Assembly: GCA_019634635.1 (NCBI GenBank)
Contig: JAHCBB010000008.1
Location: 62,001-126,000, forward strand
From: Verrucomicrobiia bacterium
Lineage (GTDB): Bacteria > Verrucomicrobiota > Verrucomicrobiia > Limisphaerales > UBA9464
Length of the DNA: 64,000 nt
Reading direction: 5' to 3'
Part shown: piece after piece, positions 46,675-55,186 of the stretch
Layout of the letters: each line of letters begins with the position of its first letter
Position numbering within the stretch: the stretch's first letter is position 1
The notes under the pieces: model-generated
The model's database searches: none
What the model saw: the letters and a program-made list of their open reading frames with translations, nothing else
What the model was told of the DNA's origin: nothing
Translations under genes and position numbers: made by a program

Positions 46675-47583
46675 GTGTCGGAGCGTCTGCGCGTGACCGA
46701 ACTGCTCCAGCAGATCCTCAACGGGATTTCCCTCGGTGCGATCTACGCCCTGATCGCGCTCGGGTATACCATGGTTTACGGGGTGCTCCGCTTCATCAAT
46801 TTCGCCCACAGCGACGTGTTCATGGTCGGGGCCTACCTGGGGTTTTACCTGGCCCCGAGGGTGGGCGCGGGCGGGATCGGCGGCGGGTTGCTGGTGCTGG
46901 CCGGTGCCATGGCCGGATGCGCTCTGCTGGGCGTCACGATTGAAAAGGTGGCCTACCGGCCCCTGCGCGGACGCTCCACCCTCACGGTGCTCATCACGGC
47001 GATCGGCATGTCGCTCTTCCTGCAGAACGTCGGGCAGAAGGTGTTCGGCGCCAACCCCAGGGCTTTTCCGCGCTTGTTTCCGGGGACCCAGGTGCAGTTC
47101 GCCGGGCTCACCATCTCCAGCGACCAGCTGATCGTCCTGCTCGTCGCCCTGGTCCTCGTCGCAGGACTCCACTTCATCGTCCATCACACCCGTACCGGCA
47201 CCGCCATGCGGGCGCTGTCCTTCAATGCGACCGCCGCGTCGCTTGTGGGCATCAACAACGACCGCGTCATCTCCTTCACCTTCGCCCTTGGATCGGCCCT
47301 GGCGGGCGCGGGAGGCATCCTGTACGCGATGAACTACCCGAGCATTGACCCTCTGATGGGCACCCTGCCCGGGCTCAAGGCCTTCGTCGCCGCGGTGCTC
47401 GGCGGCATCGGCAACCTGCCGGGCGCCGCCCTTGGCGGCCTGCTGATCGGTCTGGTGGAAACCTTCGTTTCCGGCACCCGGGCCTCCACGCTCCGCGACG
47501 CCATCGCTTTCGCCATCCTGATCCTGATCCTGCTCTTCCGTCCCGCCGGACTGCTCGGCCGGGTCCGGGTCGAGAAGGTGTAG
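46675..47583 (+). CDS. livH: branched-chain amino acid-type ABC transporter permease LivH
   Basis: 302 residues, about eight transmembrane helices. The family opening LLQQILNGISLGAIYALIALGYTMVYGVLRFINFAHSD and the coupling segment RALSFNATAASLVGINNDRVI are clear. It starts at GTG 46675; GTG 46693 (VTELLQQIL) is a plausible alternative. The partner permease livM and ATPases livG/livF, normally next in the operon, are absent: the pyc gene follows head-to-head. The transporter must be completed from elsewhere or is defunct. Confidence 0.88.
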   Translation: MSERLRVTELLQQILNGISLGAIYALIALGYTMVYGVLRFINFAHSDVFMVGAYLGFYLAPRVGAGGIGGGLLVLAGAMAGCALLGVTIEKVAYRPLRGRSTLTVLITAIGMSLFLQNVGQKVFGANPRAFPRLFPGTQVQFAGLTISSDQLIVLLVALVLVAGLHFIVHHTRTGTAMRALSFNATAASLVGINNDRVISFTFALGSALAGAGGILYAMNYPSIDPLMGTLPGLKAFVAAVLGGIGNLPGAALGGLLIGLVETFVSGTRASTLRDAIAFAILILILLFRPAGLLGRVRVEKV

Positions 47584-47590
47584 CGGTGCC

Positions 47591-47609
47591 GCGGGCCGGT
47601 CAGGCCCGC
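47591..47609. terminator. hairpin shared by convergent livH and pyc
   Basis: GCGGGCC/GGCCCGC with a 5-base loop, starting 8 bases after the livH stop and including the pyc stop codon (47600-47602). It has no U-tract. It is probably a bidirectional hairpin barrier between convergent genes. Confidence 0.5.
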
Positions 47610-50600
47610 AACCGGACCAGCAGGTCCTTGCTCGCCACCGTGTCGCCCACGGCGCACAGCAACTCCGCCACAACGCCGTCGGCCGGCGCCGCCACGGTGG
47701 TCTGCATCTTCATCGCCTCCATCATGAGCAGCCGGTCTCCGCGGGAAACCTTCTGTCCGACCGACACCGCGATGGTGGCCACCAGCCCCGGAATGGGCGC
47801 ACCGATCTGCAGGGGATCGGCGAGATCGGCCTTGGCACGCGCCTTCATCTGCGGGCTCACCCGGCGGTCGGTGATGTGGGCCTCGCGGGTGATGCCGTTC
47901 AATTCGTAGGTCACAGTGCGGCGGCCGTCCTTGTCCGGTTCCCCGACGTTCACCAACCGGATGATCAGGGTCTTGCCCGCCTCGATGGCGACGCTGATCT
48001 CCTCGCCCGGACGCAGCCCGTAGAAGAAGGCCGGGGTGGGGAGGACGCTTACGTCACTGAACTCCCGCTCGTGCCGCGCGAATTCGGCGAACACCTGCGG
48101 GTACATGAGATGCGAATACAGATCGTCGTCGGTCACCTCCCGCTTGAGCTTCTCGCCCAGGTCCTCGCGCAACTTCTTCAGGTTCACGACCGGAGCGCGG
48201 TTTCCGGCCCGACCCTCGCGATACGCCGCCTGCGCCTCCCGAAACTTCCGGTCCCCCAGCACGACCCGCTGCACCGTCTCCGGAAAGCCACCGTCGGGCC
48301 AGCCAAGCCCGCCGCTCAGCATGTCCACCACGCTCTCCGGAAAGCCCGTGGTCCCGGGCTCCAGATTGACCACGTCCGCGGGACGGATGCCCCGGCTGAA
48401 CAGGAACAAGGCCAGGTCGCCCACCACCTTGCTGGACGGGGTGACCTTGACGAGGTCGCCCAGCAGGGCGTTCACCTCGGCATAGGTGCGGGCAATTTCC
48501 GGCCAACGGTGCGACACACCCATGCTGGCCGCCTGCTCCTTCAGGTTGGTGTACTGCCCGCCGGGCATCTCATGCAGATACACCTCGGCGCTCCCGGTCC
48601 GCGGCGCCGTGTCGAATGGCGCGTAGAATTCACGGACCCGTTCCCAATAGTCGGAAAATTCGTTCAGCGCGGCGAGGTCCAGCCGCGTGTCCCGCGGCGT
48701 GTGCTGCAGGGCCGCAACGACGGAATTGAGATTGGGCTGCGACGTGCTGCCCGACATCGCCGCCAGCGCCAGGTCCGCGATGTCCACTCCCGCATCGCAG
48801 GCGCGAAGCACGCTGCCGGCATTGACGCCGCTGGTGTCGTGGGTGTGAAAGTGAACGGGAATGCCAACCGCCTCCTTCAGTGCCCGGACCAGCTTCTGCG
48901 CCGCGTACGGGCGGCACAGCCCGGCCATGTCCTTGATCGCAATCAAATGGGCCCCCATACGCTCCAGCTCCCGGGCCAGGCCGACGTAATATTTCAGCGG
49001 ATACTTGTCCCGCTGCGGATCCAGGATGTCCCCCGTGTAGCACAAGGTCCCCTCGCACAACGCATGGGTCTCCTGCACCGCCTCCATCGCCACCCTCAGG
49101 TTCGGCAGGTAGTTCAGGGAATCGAAAATCCTGAAGATATCCATGCCCGAGGCCGCGGCGTGGCGGACGAATCCGGCAACGACGTGGTCCGGATAGTTCG
49201 AGTAGCCCACGGCATTGGAACCGCGGAAGAGCATCTGGAAGCAGATGTTGGGAATCCGGGTCCGGAGCTGCCGCAGCCGGTCCCACGGGTCCTCATTTAA
49301 AAACCGCATCGCCGTGTCGAACGTCGCCCCGCCCCAAAGCTCGAGCGAAAACAACCCCGTCCGGGAGTCGCCCAATCGCCGCGCGAGCGCATCGGCACAG
49401 GCCAGCATGTCATACGCGCGCACCCGGGTGGCGAGCAGCGACTGGTGGGCATCCCGGAATGTGGTGTCCGTCACCAGCAGCCGGCGCTGCTTGAGGATCC
49501 AGTCCGCAAACGCCCGCGGCCCCTGCTCCCGCAGCAGATCGCGGGTCCCCTTGGGCACCGGGCCGACCCCGGGGCCCGGCACCACCGGTGGATCAAACGA
49601 CCGGGCAGGCCGGTAGCCCTTGGCCTGCGGATTGCCGTTCACAATCACGTTGCCCAGGAAGTTGAGCAGCTTCGTCGCGCGATCCCGCCGCGGCCGGAAC
49701 GTGAAGAGCTCCGGCGAGGTATCAATGAGCGTGGTGGTCGCCTGTCCGGTGCGGAATTCCGGATGCCGGATCACGTTCTCGAGGAACGGGATGTTGGTCT
49801 TGACCCCGCGGATCCGGAACTCCGACAGCGCCCGCCCCATGCGGTCCAGCGCGATGGCGTAGGTCTGGCCGCTGGCGATGACCTTCACCAGCATGGAGTC
49901 GTAAAACGGTGTGATGACCGCGCCCGAGTAGCCCATCCCGCCGTCGAGCCGGATGCCAAAGCCCCCCGGAGACCGGTAGGCCAGCAGCTTGCCGTAATCA
50001 GGGGTGAACCGGTTTTCGGGATCCTCGGTGGTCACCCGGCACTGAATCGCGTAGCCGTTGCGGGCGATCTGGTCCTGGGGCGGCATCCCGACCTCGGGGG
50101 AATGGAGGGCATGCCCCTGCGCGATGAGGATCTGTGCGCGGACCAGATCCAGCCCGGTGACCACTTCGGTGACCGTGTGCTCGACCTGGATTCGCGGGTT
50201 CATCTCGATGAAAAACCATTCGTGCCGGTCGAGGTCGTAGAGGAACTCAATCGTGCCGGCATTGTCGTAGCGGATCTCACGGGCAATGCGGGCCGCCGCC
50301 GCACACAACTCCTGCACCACCTCCCCCGGCAACCCGTGGGACGGGGCCACCTCGACCACCTTCTGGTGCCGTCGCTGCACCGAGCAGTCGCGCTCGTAGA
50401 GATGGAGCACGTTGCCATGCTGGTCCCCGAGGATCTGCACCTCGATGTGCTTGGCCCGCGGGATGTACTTCTCCAGAAAAACGGCCGGATTCCCGAAGGC
50501 GCGTCCCGCCTCCCCCTGCGCCTCGTCCAGCAGGGATCCCAGATCCGCCTCCCGCCGCACCACCCGCATCCCGCGGCCGCCGCCGCCGAACGCCGCCTTG

Positions 50601-51124
50601 ATGATGAGCGGGAAGCCGATCCGTCGCGCGGTCTTCATGGCGACGTCACGATCGCTGATCGGCTCGTCGGTGCCCGGCAGCACCGGGACGCGAATCCGCT
50701 GGGCCACGGCCCGCGCCGCGGTCTTGTCCCCCATCATGTCGAGCAGCTCCGGACGCGGCCCGACAAACGTGATGCCGGCGCGGGCACAGGCCCGGGCGAA
50801 CTCCGGATTCTCACTGAGAAACCCGTACCCGGGGTGGATGGCGTCCGCCCCGGTCTCCCGGGCCAGGGCGACGATGCCCTCGATGTCGAGATAGGCGGCC
50901 ACCGGCCCCTTGCCCTCGCCGACCAGGTAGGATTCATCGGCCTTGAAGCGATGGATGCAGAACCGGTCCTCCTGCGCATACACCGCCACGGTCCGCAGGC
51001 CGAGCTCGGTGCCGGCCCGGAAAATGCGCACCGCAATCTCGGAACGATTGGCGGCCATCAGTTTCCGGAAGACCCGGGGGCAACCCTGCGGCGGCGTGGG
51101 AACGGGGGCGACTTTGGAAGGCAT
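47600..51124 (-). CDS. pyc: pyruvate carboxylase
   Basis: A 1174-residue biotin enzyme making oxaloacetate from pyruvate and bicarbonate with ATP. The biotin carboxylase domain starts FRKLMAANRSEIAVRIFRA and has the ATP-grasp segment IIKAAFGGGGRGMRVV and FIEMNPRIQVEHTVTE. The carboxyltransferase domain has TDTTFRDAHQSLLATRVR, ELWGGATFDTAMRFLNEDPW, HFHTHDTSGVNAGS and the allosteric PYC_OADA part. The biotinyl domain ends with MEAMKMQTTVAA; the second Lys (MKM) carries biotin. It is complete. I start at 51124 (MPSKVAPVPTPP); an ATG 42 bases further upstream is possible. Confidence 0.95.
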   Translation of the reverse strand: MPSKVAPVPTPPQGCPRVFRKLMAANRSEIAVRIFRAGTELGLRTVAVYAQEDRFCIHRFKADESYLVGEGKGPVAAYLDIEGIVALARETGADAIHPGYGFLSENPEFARACARAGITFVGPRPELLDMMGDKTAARAVAQRIRVPVLPGTDEPISDRDVAMKTARRIGFPLIIKAAFGGGGRGMRVVRREADLGSLLDEAQGEAGRAFGNPAVFLEKYIPRAKHIEVQILGDQHGNVLHLYERDCSVQRRHQKVVEVAPSHGLPGEVVQELCAAAARIAREIRYDNAGTIEFLYDLDRHEWFFIEMNPRIQVEHTVTEVVTGLDLVRAQILIAQGHALHSPEVGMPPQDQIARNGYAIQCRVTTEDPENRFTPDYGKLLAYRSPGGFGIRLDGGMGYSGAVITPFYDSMLVKVIASGQTYAIALDRMGRALSEFRIRGVKTNIPFLENVIRHPEFRTGQATTTLIDTSPELFTFRPRRDRATKLLNFLGNVIVNGNPQAKGYRPARSFDPPVVPGPGVGPVPKGTRDLLREQGPRAFADWILKQRRLLVTDTTFRDAHQSLLATRVRAYDMLACADALARRLGDSRTGLFSLELWGGATFDTAMRFLNEDPWDRLRQLRTRIPNICFQMLFRGSNAVGYSNYPDHVVAGFVRHAAASGMDIFRIFDSLNYLPNLRVAMEAVQETHALCEGTLCYTGDILDPQRDKYPLKYYVGLARELERMGAHLIAIKDMAGLCRPYAAQKLVRALKEAVGIPVHFHTHDTSGVNAGSVLRACDAGVDIADLALAAMSGSTSQPNLNSVVAALQHTPRDTRLDLAALNEFSDYWERVREFYAPFDTAPRTGSAEVYLHEMPGGQYTNLKEQAASMGVSHRWPEIARTYAEVNALLGDLVKVTPSSKVVGDLALFLFSRGIRPADVVNLEPGTTGFPESVVDMLSGGLGWPDGGFPETVQRVVLGDRKFREAQAAYREGRAGNRAPVVNLKKLREDLGEKLKREVTDDDLYSHLMYPQVFAEFARHEREFSDVSVLPTPAFFYGLRPGEEISVAIEAGKTLIIRLVNVGEPDKDGRRTVTYELNGITREAHITDRRVSPQMKARAKADLADPLQIGAPIPGLVATIAVSVGQKVSRGDRLLMMEAMKMQTTVAAPADGVVAELLCAVGDTVASKDLLVRLRA

Positions 51125-51175
51125 AGCGAGCGGCCGGAGGGTGACGAAATCCGCCGCCCGTTTCACCAGCGAAAG

Positions 51176-51634
51176 TCACCCGCCACCCAGCAGCCGGGCG
51201 GTCCGCGCGTGTCGCTCGCGAAACAGGGCCCGGAGGACCGGACGGTGGAACACGGGATCCACCAGCCGCCCCAACCAGCCCCCGGGCAGTTCATACTCGA
51301 TCTCGTCGGTCATCTCCGTGCCACCGGGGACGGACCGAAACCGGTGGGTGTGACGCCACCGCCGGTAGGGCCCCTGCAAGGCCACATCCACCAGCACATC
51401 GGGCGGCTGCAGCACCGCGATCTCAACCAGCCAGCGCTGCGGCAGGAGCCCAAATGCACGCACCCGGACTTCGACCCGGGCCCCGGGATGCAACACCGCC
51501 GGGGCCTCGACCCGGTGGACCCGGATCCAGGACGGCGAAATCCGCACCAGGTTCCCGGGCTCCAGGTGGAAGGTGAATGCGGTCTGCGGCGATACGGGGA
51601 GGAGCTTTGGACATCGGAACACGAGCCGGGTCAT
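51176..51634 (-). CDS. SRPBCC-family ligand-binding protein
   Basis: 152 residues, beginning MTRLVFRCPKLLPVSPQTAFTFHLEPGNLVRISPSW and showing TDEIEYELPGGWLGRLVDPVFHRPVLRALFRERHART. This pattern is typical of the START/Bet v1-like SRPBCC fold (polyketide cyclase/cell-division inhibitor SulA-like group), which binds hydrophobic ligands in a deep cavity. There is no catalytic signature. It lies just upstream of pyc on the same strand (about 50 bases) and could be cotranscribed. The start at 51634 gives the usual length. Confidence 0.75.
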   Translation of the reverse strand: MTRLVFRCPKLLPVSPQTAFTFHLEPGNLVRISPSWIRVHRVEAPAVLHPGARVEVRVRAFGLLPQRWLVEIAVLQPPDVLVDVALQGPYRRWRHTHRFRSVPGGTEMTDEIEYELPGGWLGRLVDPVFHRPVLRALFRERHARTARLLGGG

Positions 51635-51679
51635 GATCCAAGGTGGCGCGGACCGCATTTCTTGCCAGACTCCATCTGA

Positions 51680-52522
51680 ATGGCCGGTGGCGTCACGTTT
51701 CCGTTCCCGCCGCGGCAGCGGGTCCCGACGCGGGCCGGGCTGTCGCCCCGGCACGGCTTCACCCTCACGGAGCTCCTCGTGGTCATTGCCGTCATCGCGC
51801 TGCTCGCCGGGCTTCTGTTGCCAGCCCTCGCGCGGGCCCGCCAGTCGGGGCTGTCGGCCTCCTGCGTCAACAATCTCCGCCAGCTGCAGCTGGCCTCGCT
51901 CGCCTATGCGCACGACCACGCCGACAGCCTGCCCCCAAACAACTTCACCTACATTGTCGGCAACACCAACGCACCGTCCCTGACCAATCTCTCTTGGGCG
52001 CCCGGCGACGTCACCCGCGACACCACTCCCGACCTGCTCCGGTCCGGGGTGCTCCACCCCTACCTCGGTACGGTCGGGGTATTCCGCTGCCCGGCGGATC
52101 CCTCACGGATCCAGAGCCCGGAGCGGGGGCATCCCGTCCCCCGTACGCGCAGTTACAACCTGAGCGTGTGGCTGAATTGCGAGCTGGAATGGAATGCGGC
52201 GCGGACCGTCGCCGAGGCCTCGCGCCCGTCGCCGGCGGCGGTGTTTGCCTACATTGACACCCATGAAGACGGCATCATGGACGCGACCTTCGGCATCACG
52301 CAGGACGACGGCGGCTACTACGGCAGCCGGTGGATTGACCAGCCCGCCGATCGCCACCGGCAGGGCGGCAACCTGTCCTTTGTGGACGGCCATGTGGAGT
52401 CCTGGCGCTGGCGGGCTCCCAAGCGCTTCGAGGCATGGGGCCAGGAGCCGCGTCCCGACGGGGACCTCGACGACCTGCGCCGCCTCCAGGGACGCCTCCC
52501 CCTGCCCCGACGGTCGCCATGA
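51680..52522 (+). CDS. pseudopilin-like DUF1559-type protein
   Basis: 280 residues. A long positively charged leader ends RHG, then [20 protein letters not shown]: prepilin helix with Glu at +5. The body has the [28 protein letters not shown] block, FRCPADPS and the C-terminal [14 protein letters not shown] motif (H-X9-DG type), the Verrucomicrobia/Planctomycetes pattern. It is a standalone gene, divergent from the SRPBCC gene; its function (structural fibre, substrate or scaffold) is unknown. The leader is longer than usual, so a later start cannot be excluded. Confidence 0.8.
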   Translation: MAGGVTFPFPPRQRVPTRAGLSPRHGFTLTELLVVIAVIALLAGLLLPALARARQSGLSASCVNNLRQLQLASLAYAHDHADSLPPNNFTYIVGNTNAPSLTNLSWAPGDVTRDTTPDLLRSGVLHPYLGTVGVFRCPADPSRIQSPERGHPVPRTRSYNLSVWLNCELEWNAARTVAEASRPSPAAVFAYIDTHEDGIMDATFGITQDDGGYYGSRWIDQPADRHRQGGNLSFVDGHVESWRWRAPKRFEAWGQEPRPDGDLDDLRRLQGRLPLPRRSP

Positions 52523-52866
52523 GCGTTCCTCCAGAATCTCCATCCGCGTGGGCAGCTCACAAGACTTGCGGACCCGTTCGCCCCCGGAAGCTCCCAATGA
52601 TCGTGGTTTGAAATTGCACCAATCCGGATCTCCGGCGTAAAGAGTCCCGGGAGGAATCAGAGTTCGGTCCGCCCTTCCGGTGTCCAATTATGGTCTGGCG
52701 CCGGAGGCGTCGCGGTGCCGGCACGCCCTCTCCGGAAGTCCCCGGGCATTGGAGCCTGCGCAGGGGACCTCCGTTCCGTCCCCCCCGTCCCCCCAGCATC
52801 CGGAATTCACCGCGTGGATTCCCCGGGCGCGCAGGCGTTGGAGCAATAAAAACACATCCTGAACTC
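52523..52866. other. intergenic, promoter region of the LamG protein
   Basis: 344 bases with no gene. Composition is GC-rich until about 52840, then AT-rich (gcaataaaaacacatcc) just before the ATG at 52867, as also seen before the sulfatase (caataaaaat). No hairpin is obvious. Confidence 0.5.
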
Positions 52867-54468
52867 ATGAGATCGGTAGAATGGAACCCACCCCATGTCC
52901 GTCATGTCGCCGCCCTGCTGCTGGCGGCCGCGGCCACCCTGTCCACCGTCCGCGCGCAGACCACGCTCGCGGACTTCCAATTCAACGAAGGCACGGGCAC
53001 CACCACCCGGAGCGTCGTCAATGACCTCGTCGGCACCCTCGGCGTCAGCCCCAATCCCGAGAATCTCCCGCTGGTGATCGCGGAATCGCCATCCGGTGCG
53101 CCCAACGACCGCGCGGTCCAACTGCTGGGATCCGGCTTCCTGGTCGTCAACGACGCCGACGGACCCGTCCTCGCCGTGGCGGACGAACCGCTCACCGTGG
53201 AGGCGTGGGTGAAGTGGGACGGCTCGGACTTCGACCAGTACAACGGGATCCTCGGCTACGGCAGCTCCTACAAGCTCGGCGTGGACAGCACCCAGATCAT
53301 CTGGACCCTGTTCGGGATCGTGGACGTGTACAGCGGCCTGTTTCTGCCGCAGGACGACTTGTGGCACCACGTGGCCGCGGTTTACGAGCCCGGTGTCGGG
53401 GTCGAATTCCATCTGGACGGGGCCACGACCTACGTCGAGGAAACGCGCTCCATGCGGGCGTTTGCCAACAACCTGCTGAGCGTTGGCGCCGAAGGACTGG
53501 GCAACTCCATCGTGGCGGCCCTGGACCGTGTGAGAGTGCACAAGGCGTTGTTGACGGCGGAGGAACTGGACAGCGTGGCCGCGACACCCAAGCCCGTCCT
53601 CGCCGCAACGCTGGTCGCCTACGATTTCAACGAAACGGCGCCGCCGTTCCAGAGCGCAACATCGCCCTCCCGCCCGGCCATCACCTCCGAAGAATATTTC
53701 GCGTCCAGCACGGCTCCGGTGTTCTCGCCGGACAGCCCGACGGGTAGTCCCGGGGATTTTTCGATGGATTTCACCTCGGCCGGACGCCGGGTCGTGGTGC
53801 CGGATCCGAACATGGCCATCAGCCTCGACACCGGCGACTTCACCGTGCAGGCGTGGGTGAAGTTTGGTCCGCAGACCTCGCGGGCCGTCCTGTTCTTCAG
53901 CAACGGACCCGGAGGCGCCCTGTCGTTCTCCATTCTGGACCGGCGGGTCTTTGTGACCACGCTGGGTATCCTCGACCAGCCGTCCACGGCGGTGATCCCG
54001 GACGACGGCGGCTGGCACCATATCGCCGTCGTGCACGAGGCCGGAACGGAATTCCGGTTCTATGTGGACGGCCTGCTCGGCCAGACCGTGCCCTACACGG
54101 GTGGCGTGTTGATCGGGGTGCGGACTGCGGAAGAATTCTTCATCGGCAGCGAGCCGACGGGGGGCCTGCCCTATGTGGGCAAGCTGGACCGGCTGCGCAT
54201 CACCAACGGTCAGGTGGCACCCGAGGATCTCGACTTCCGGGTCATTCCGGGCGTGGACCCCGAGACGCCGGAACTGACGGTGCGCAACGTGGTTGAAGTG
54301 GCGTGGCCGAGCCTGCCCGCCGGCTACGTCCTCCAATCCACGACGGACATTTCGGACCCGGAAAGCTGGACCACGGTGCCGGAGGCCCCCCTCGCCTCGG
54401 AAGGCCAGTTCCGCATCTACTTCCCGGTAACACTGGAGAGAACCTTCTACCGCCTGGTGCAGCCGTAG
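52867..54468 (+). CDS. secreted protein with two LamG-like domains
   Basis: 533 residues with a signal peptide (VRHVAALLLAAAATLSTVRA). Two concanavalin A/LamG-like jelly-roll domains follow: unit 1 about 25-235 (FNEGTGTTTRSVVNDLVGTLG; EPLTVEAWVKW; DDLWHHVAAVYEPGVGVEFHLDG) and unit 2 about 250-465 (GDFTVQAWVKFGP; DGGWHHIAVVHEAGTEFRFYVDG). The end is the shared C-terminal module (YVLQSTTDISDPESWTTV ... FYRLVQP). It is probably an extracellular glycan- or protein-binding protein. A strong GC hairpin follows 24 bases after the stop. Confidence 0.85.
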   Translation: MRSVEWNPPHVRHVAALLLAAAATLSTVRAQTTLADFQFNEGTGTTTRSVVNDLVGTLGVSPNPENLPLVIAESPSGAPNDRAVQLLGSGFLVVNDADGPVLAVADEPLTVEAWVKWDGSDFDQYNGILGYGSSYKLGVDSTQIIWTLFGIVDVYSGLFLPQDDLWHHVAAVYEPGVGVEFHLDGATTYVEETRSMRAFANNLLSVGAEGLGNSIVAALDRVRVHKALLTAEELDSVAATPKPVLAATLVAYDFNETAPPFQSATSPSRPAITSEEYFASSTAPVFSPDSPTGSPGDFSMDFTSAGRRVVVPDPNMAISLDTGDFTVQAWVKFGPQTSRAVLFFSNGPGGALSFSILDRRVFVTTLGILDQPSTAVIPDDGGWHHIAVVHEAGTEFRFYVDGLLGQTVPYTGGVLIGVRTAEEFFIGSEPTGGLPYVGKLDRLRITNGQVAPEDLDFRVIPGVDPETPELTVRNVVEVAWPSLPAGYVLQSTTDISDPESWTTVPEAPLASEGQFRIYFPVTLERTFYRLVQP

Positions 54469-54492
54469 GTTCCGGCCAGAGGTCAAATCGGA

Positions 54493-54522
54493 GGCGCGGG
54501 CGGGCTTCGGCCCGCCCGCGCC
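54493..54522. repeat. GC hairpin, copy 1 (left bracket of toxin-antitoxin segment)
   Basis: GGCGCGGGCGGG (54493-54504) pairs perfectly with CCCGCCCGCGCC (54511-54522), closed by C-TTCG-G, an extra-stable UUCG tetraloop. It sits just after the LamG gene. It is nearly identical to 55142-55171. Confidence 0.9.
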
Positions 54523-54580
54523 AATGAATATGCAGTCCTATCGCGCCCGATGGTGGAAGATTGGGGGATGCCTCGATCCG

Positions 54581-54841
54581 TCAGCGATAAACTTCGCGGC
54601 GATGGCGGACGCGGTTGACGCGCACAACCCGGATCTCGTCGGCAATTTCGTACACCACACGATAGTCCCCAACGCGGATTCGCCAGTCGCTCTTGCTGCC
54701 AGCCAGTCTGCGGCAACCGGGCGGGCGCGGATTGTCCGCGAGGGTTTGAATCGCCGCGATAACGCGGTCGTGCATCTCGGATGAGAGACGCACCAAGTCT
54801 TTTTCGGCGGCGCGTTCAACCAGGACGCGATGCATCGTCAC
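54581..54841 (-). CDS. RelE/ParE-type toxin
   Basis: 84-86 residues (GTG 54841 or ATG 54835). The RelE fold signature is clear: VLVERAAEKDLVRLSSEMHDRVIAAIQTLADNPRPPGCRRLAGSKSDWRIRVGDYRVVYEI ... RVVRVNRVRHRREVYR. RelE relatives cleave mRNA in the ribosomal A site; ParE relatives poison gyrase. The Arg-rich C-terminus with His-Arg-Arg-Glu-Val-Tyr fits the RelE mRNA-interferase type. It overlaps the antitoxin stop by 4 bases, the usual arrangement with the antitoxin first. Confidence 0.88.
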   Translation of the reverse strand: MTMHRVLVERAAEKDLVRLSSEMHDRVIAAIQTLADNPRPPGCRRLAGSKSDWRIRVGDYRVVYEIADEIRVVRVNRVRHRREVYR

Positions 54842-55038
54842 CTGCGGTTGCGCTCGGCGAGGTAAACCTCCAGCGGGCGGTAATGCAGAGGCTTTTTGCG
54901 GGCGCGCTTAAGCCAAGCCACGTCGCCAGCATCCTCAACTCGTTCCAGCAGCTCTTCGTAGTCCTTGATGGGGAGAATGACGGATACGGGTTTGCCGTTG
55001 CGCGTCACAATCTCGGGTTCGGTCAGTCTCGCCTTCAC
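54838..55038 (-). CDS. Phd/YefM-type antitoxin, N-terminus apparently shortened
   Basis: 66 residues from GTG 55036-55038. The central TEPEIVTRNGKPVSVILPIKDYEELLE is the Phd/YefM pattern, but the normal N-terminal DNA-binding segment (about 20-25 residues before EPVVITRxGKP) is mostly absent. The C-terminal toxin-binding helices (AGDVAWLKRARKKPLHYRPLEVYLAERNRR) are present. It could neutralise RelE but may repress the operon poorly; an upstream in-frame extension does not restore the domain. Confidence 0.75.
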   Translation of the reverse strand: MKARLTEPEIVTRNGKPVSVILPIKDYEELLERVEDAGDVAWLKRARKKPLHYRPLEVYLAERNRR

Positions 55039-55058
55039 GGGTGGGACGGTATCACCGC

Positions 55059-55133
55059 TCAGGCTTTGACGTAAAGTTCGCCTCCCTTCTCGCTGAACTC
55101 GCGGGCCTTTCGGTCCATTCCGGCTTGATGACC
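55059..55133 (-). pseudogene. possible ThiC C-terminal tail fragment
   Basis: A 24-codon frame reads GHQAGMDRKAREFSEKGGEL then YVKA and stops. From memory this resembles the extreme C-terminus of phosphomethylpyrimidine synthase (ThiC), but the rest of the gene is absent. If correct, the toxin-antitoxin segment was carried with a scrap of another locus. Very tentative. Confidence 0.2.
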
Positions 55134-55141
55134 TCATCCGG

Positions 55142-55171
55142 GGCGCGGGCGGGCGTCGGCCCGCCCGCGCC
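55142..55171. repeat. GC hairpin, copy 2 (right bracket of toxin-antitoxin segment)
   Basis: The same arms as copy 1: GGCGCGGGCGGG (55142-55153) and CCCGCCCGCGCC (55160-55171); the loop is CGTCGG instead of CTTCGG. It sits 16 bases beyond the stop of the minus-strand gene at 55187-57247. Confidence 0.9.
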
Positions 55172-55186
55172 ATCCTCCTCGCGGCC

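Noticed and set aside
49445..51679. A 744-codon plus-strand frame opposite pyc.
   Set aside because: It is a shadow of pyruvate carboxylase, which has complete catalytic and biotinyl motifs on the minus strand.
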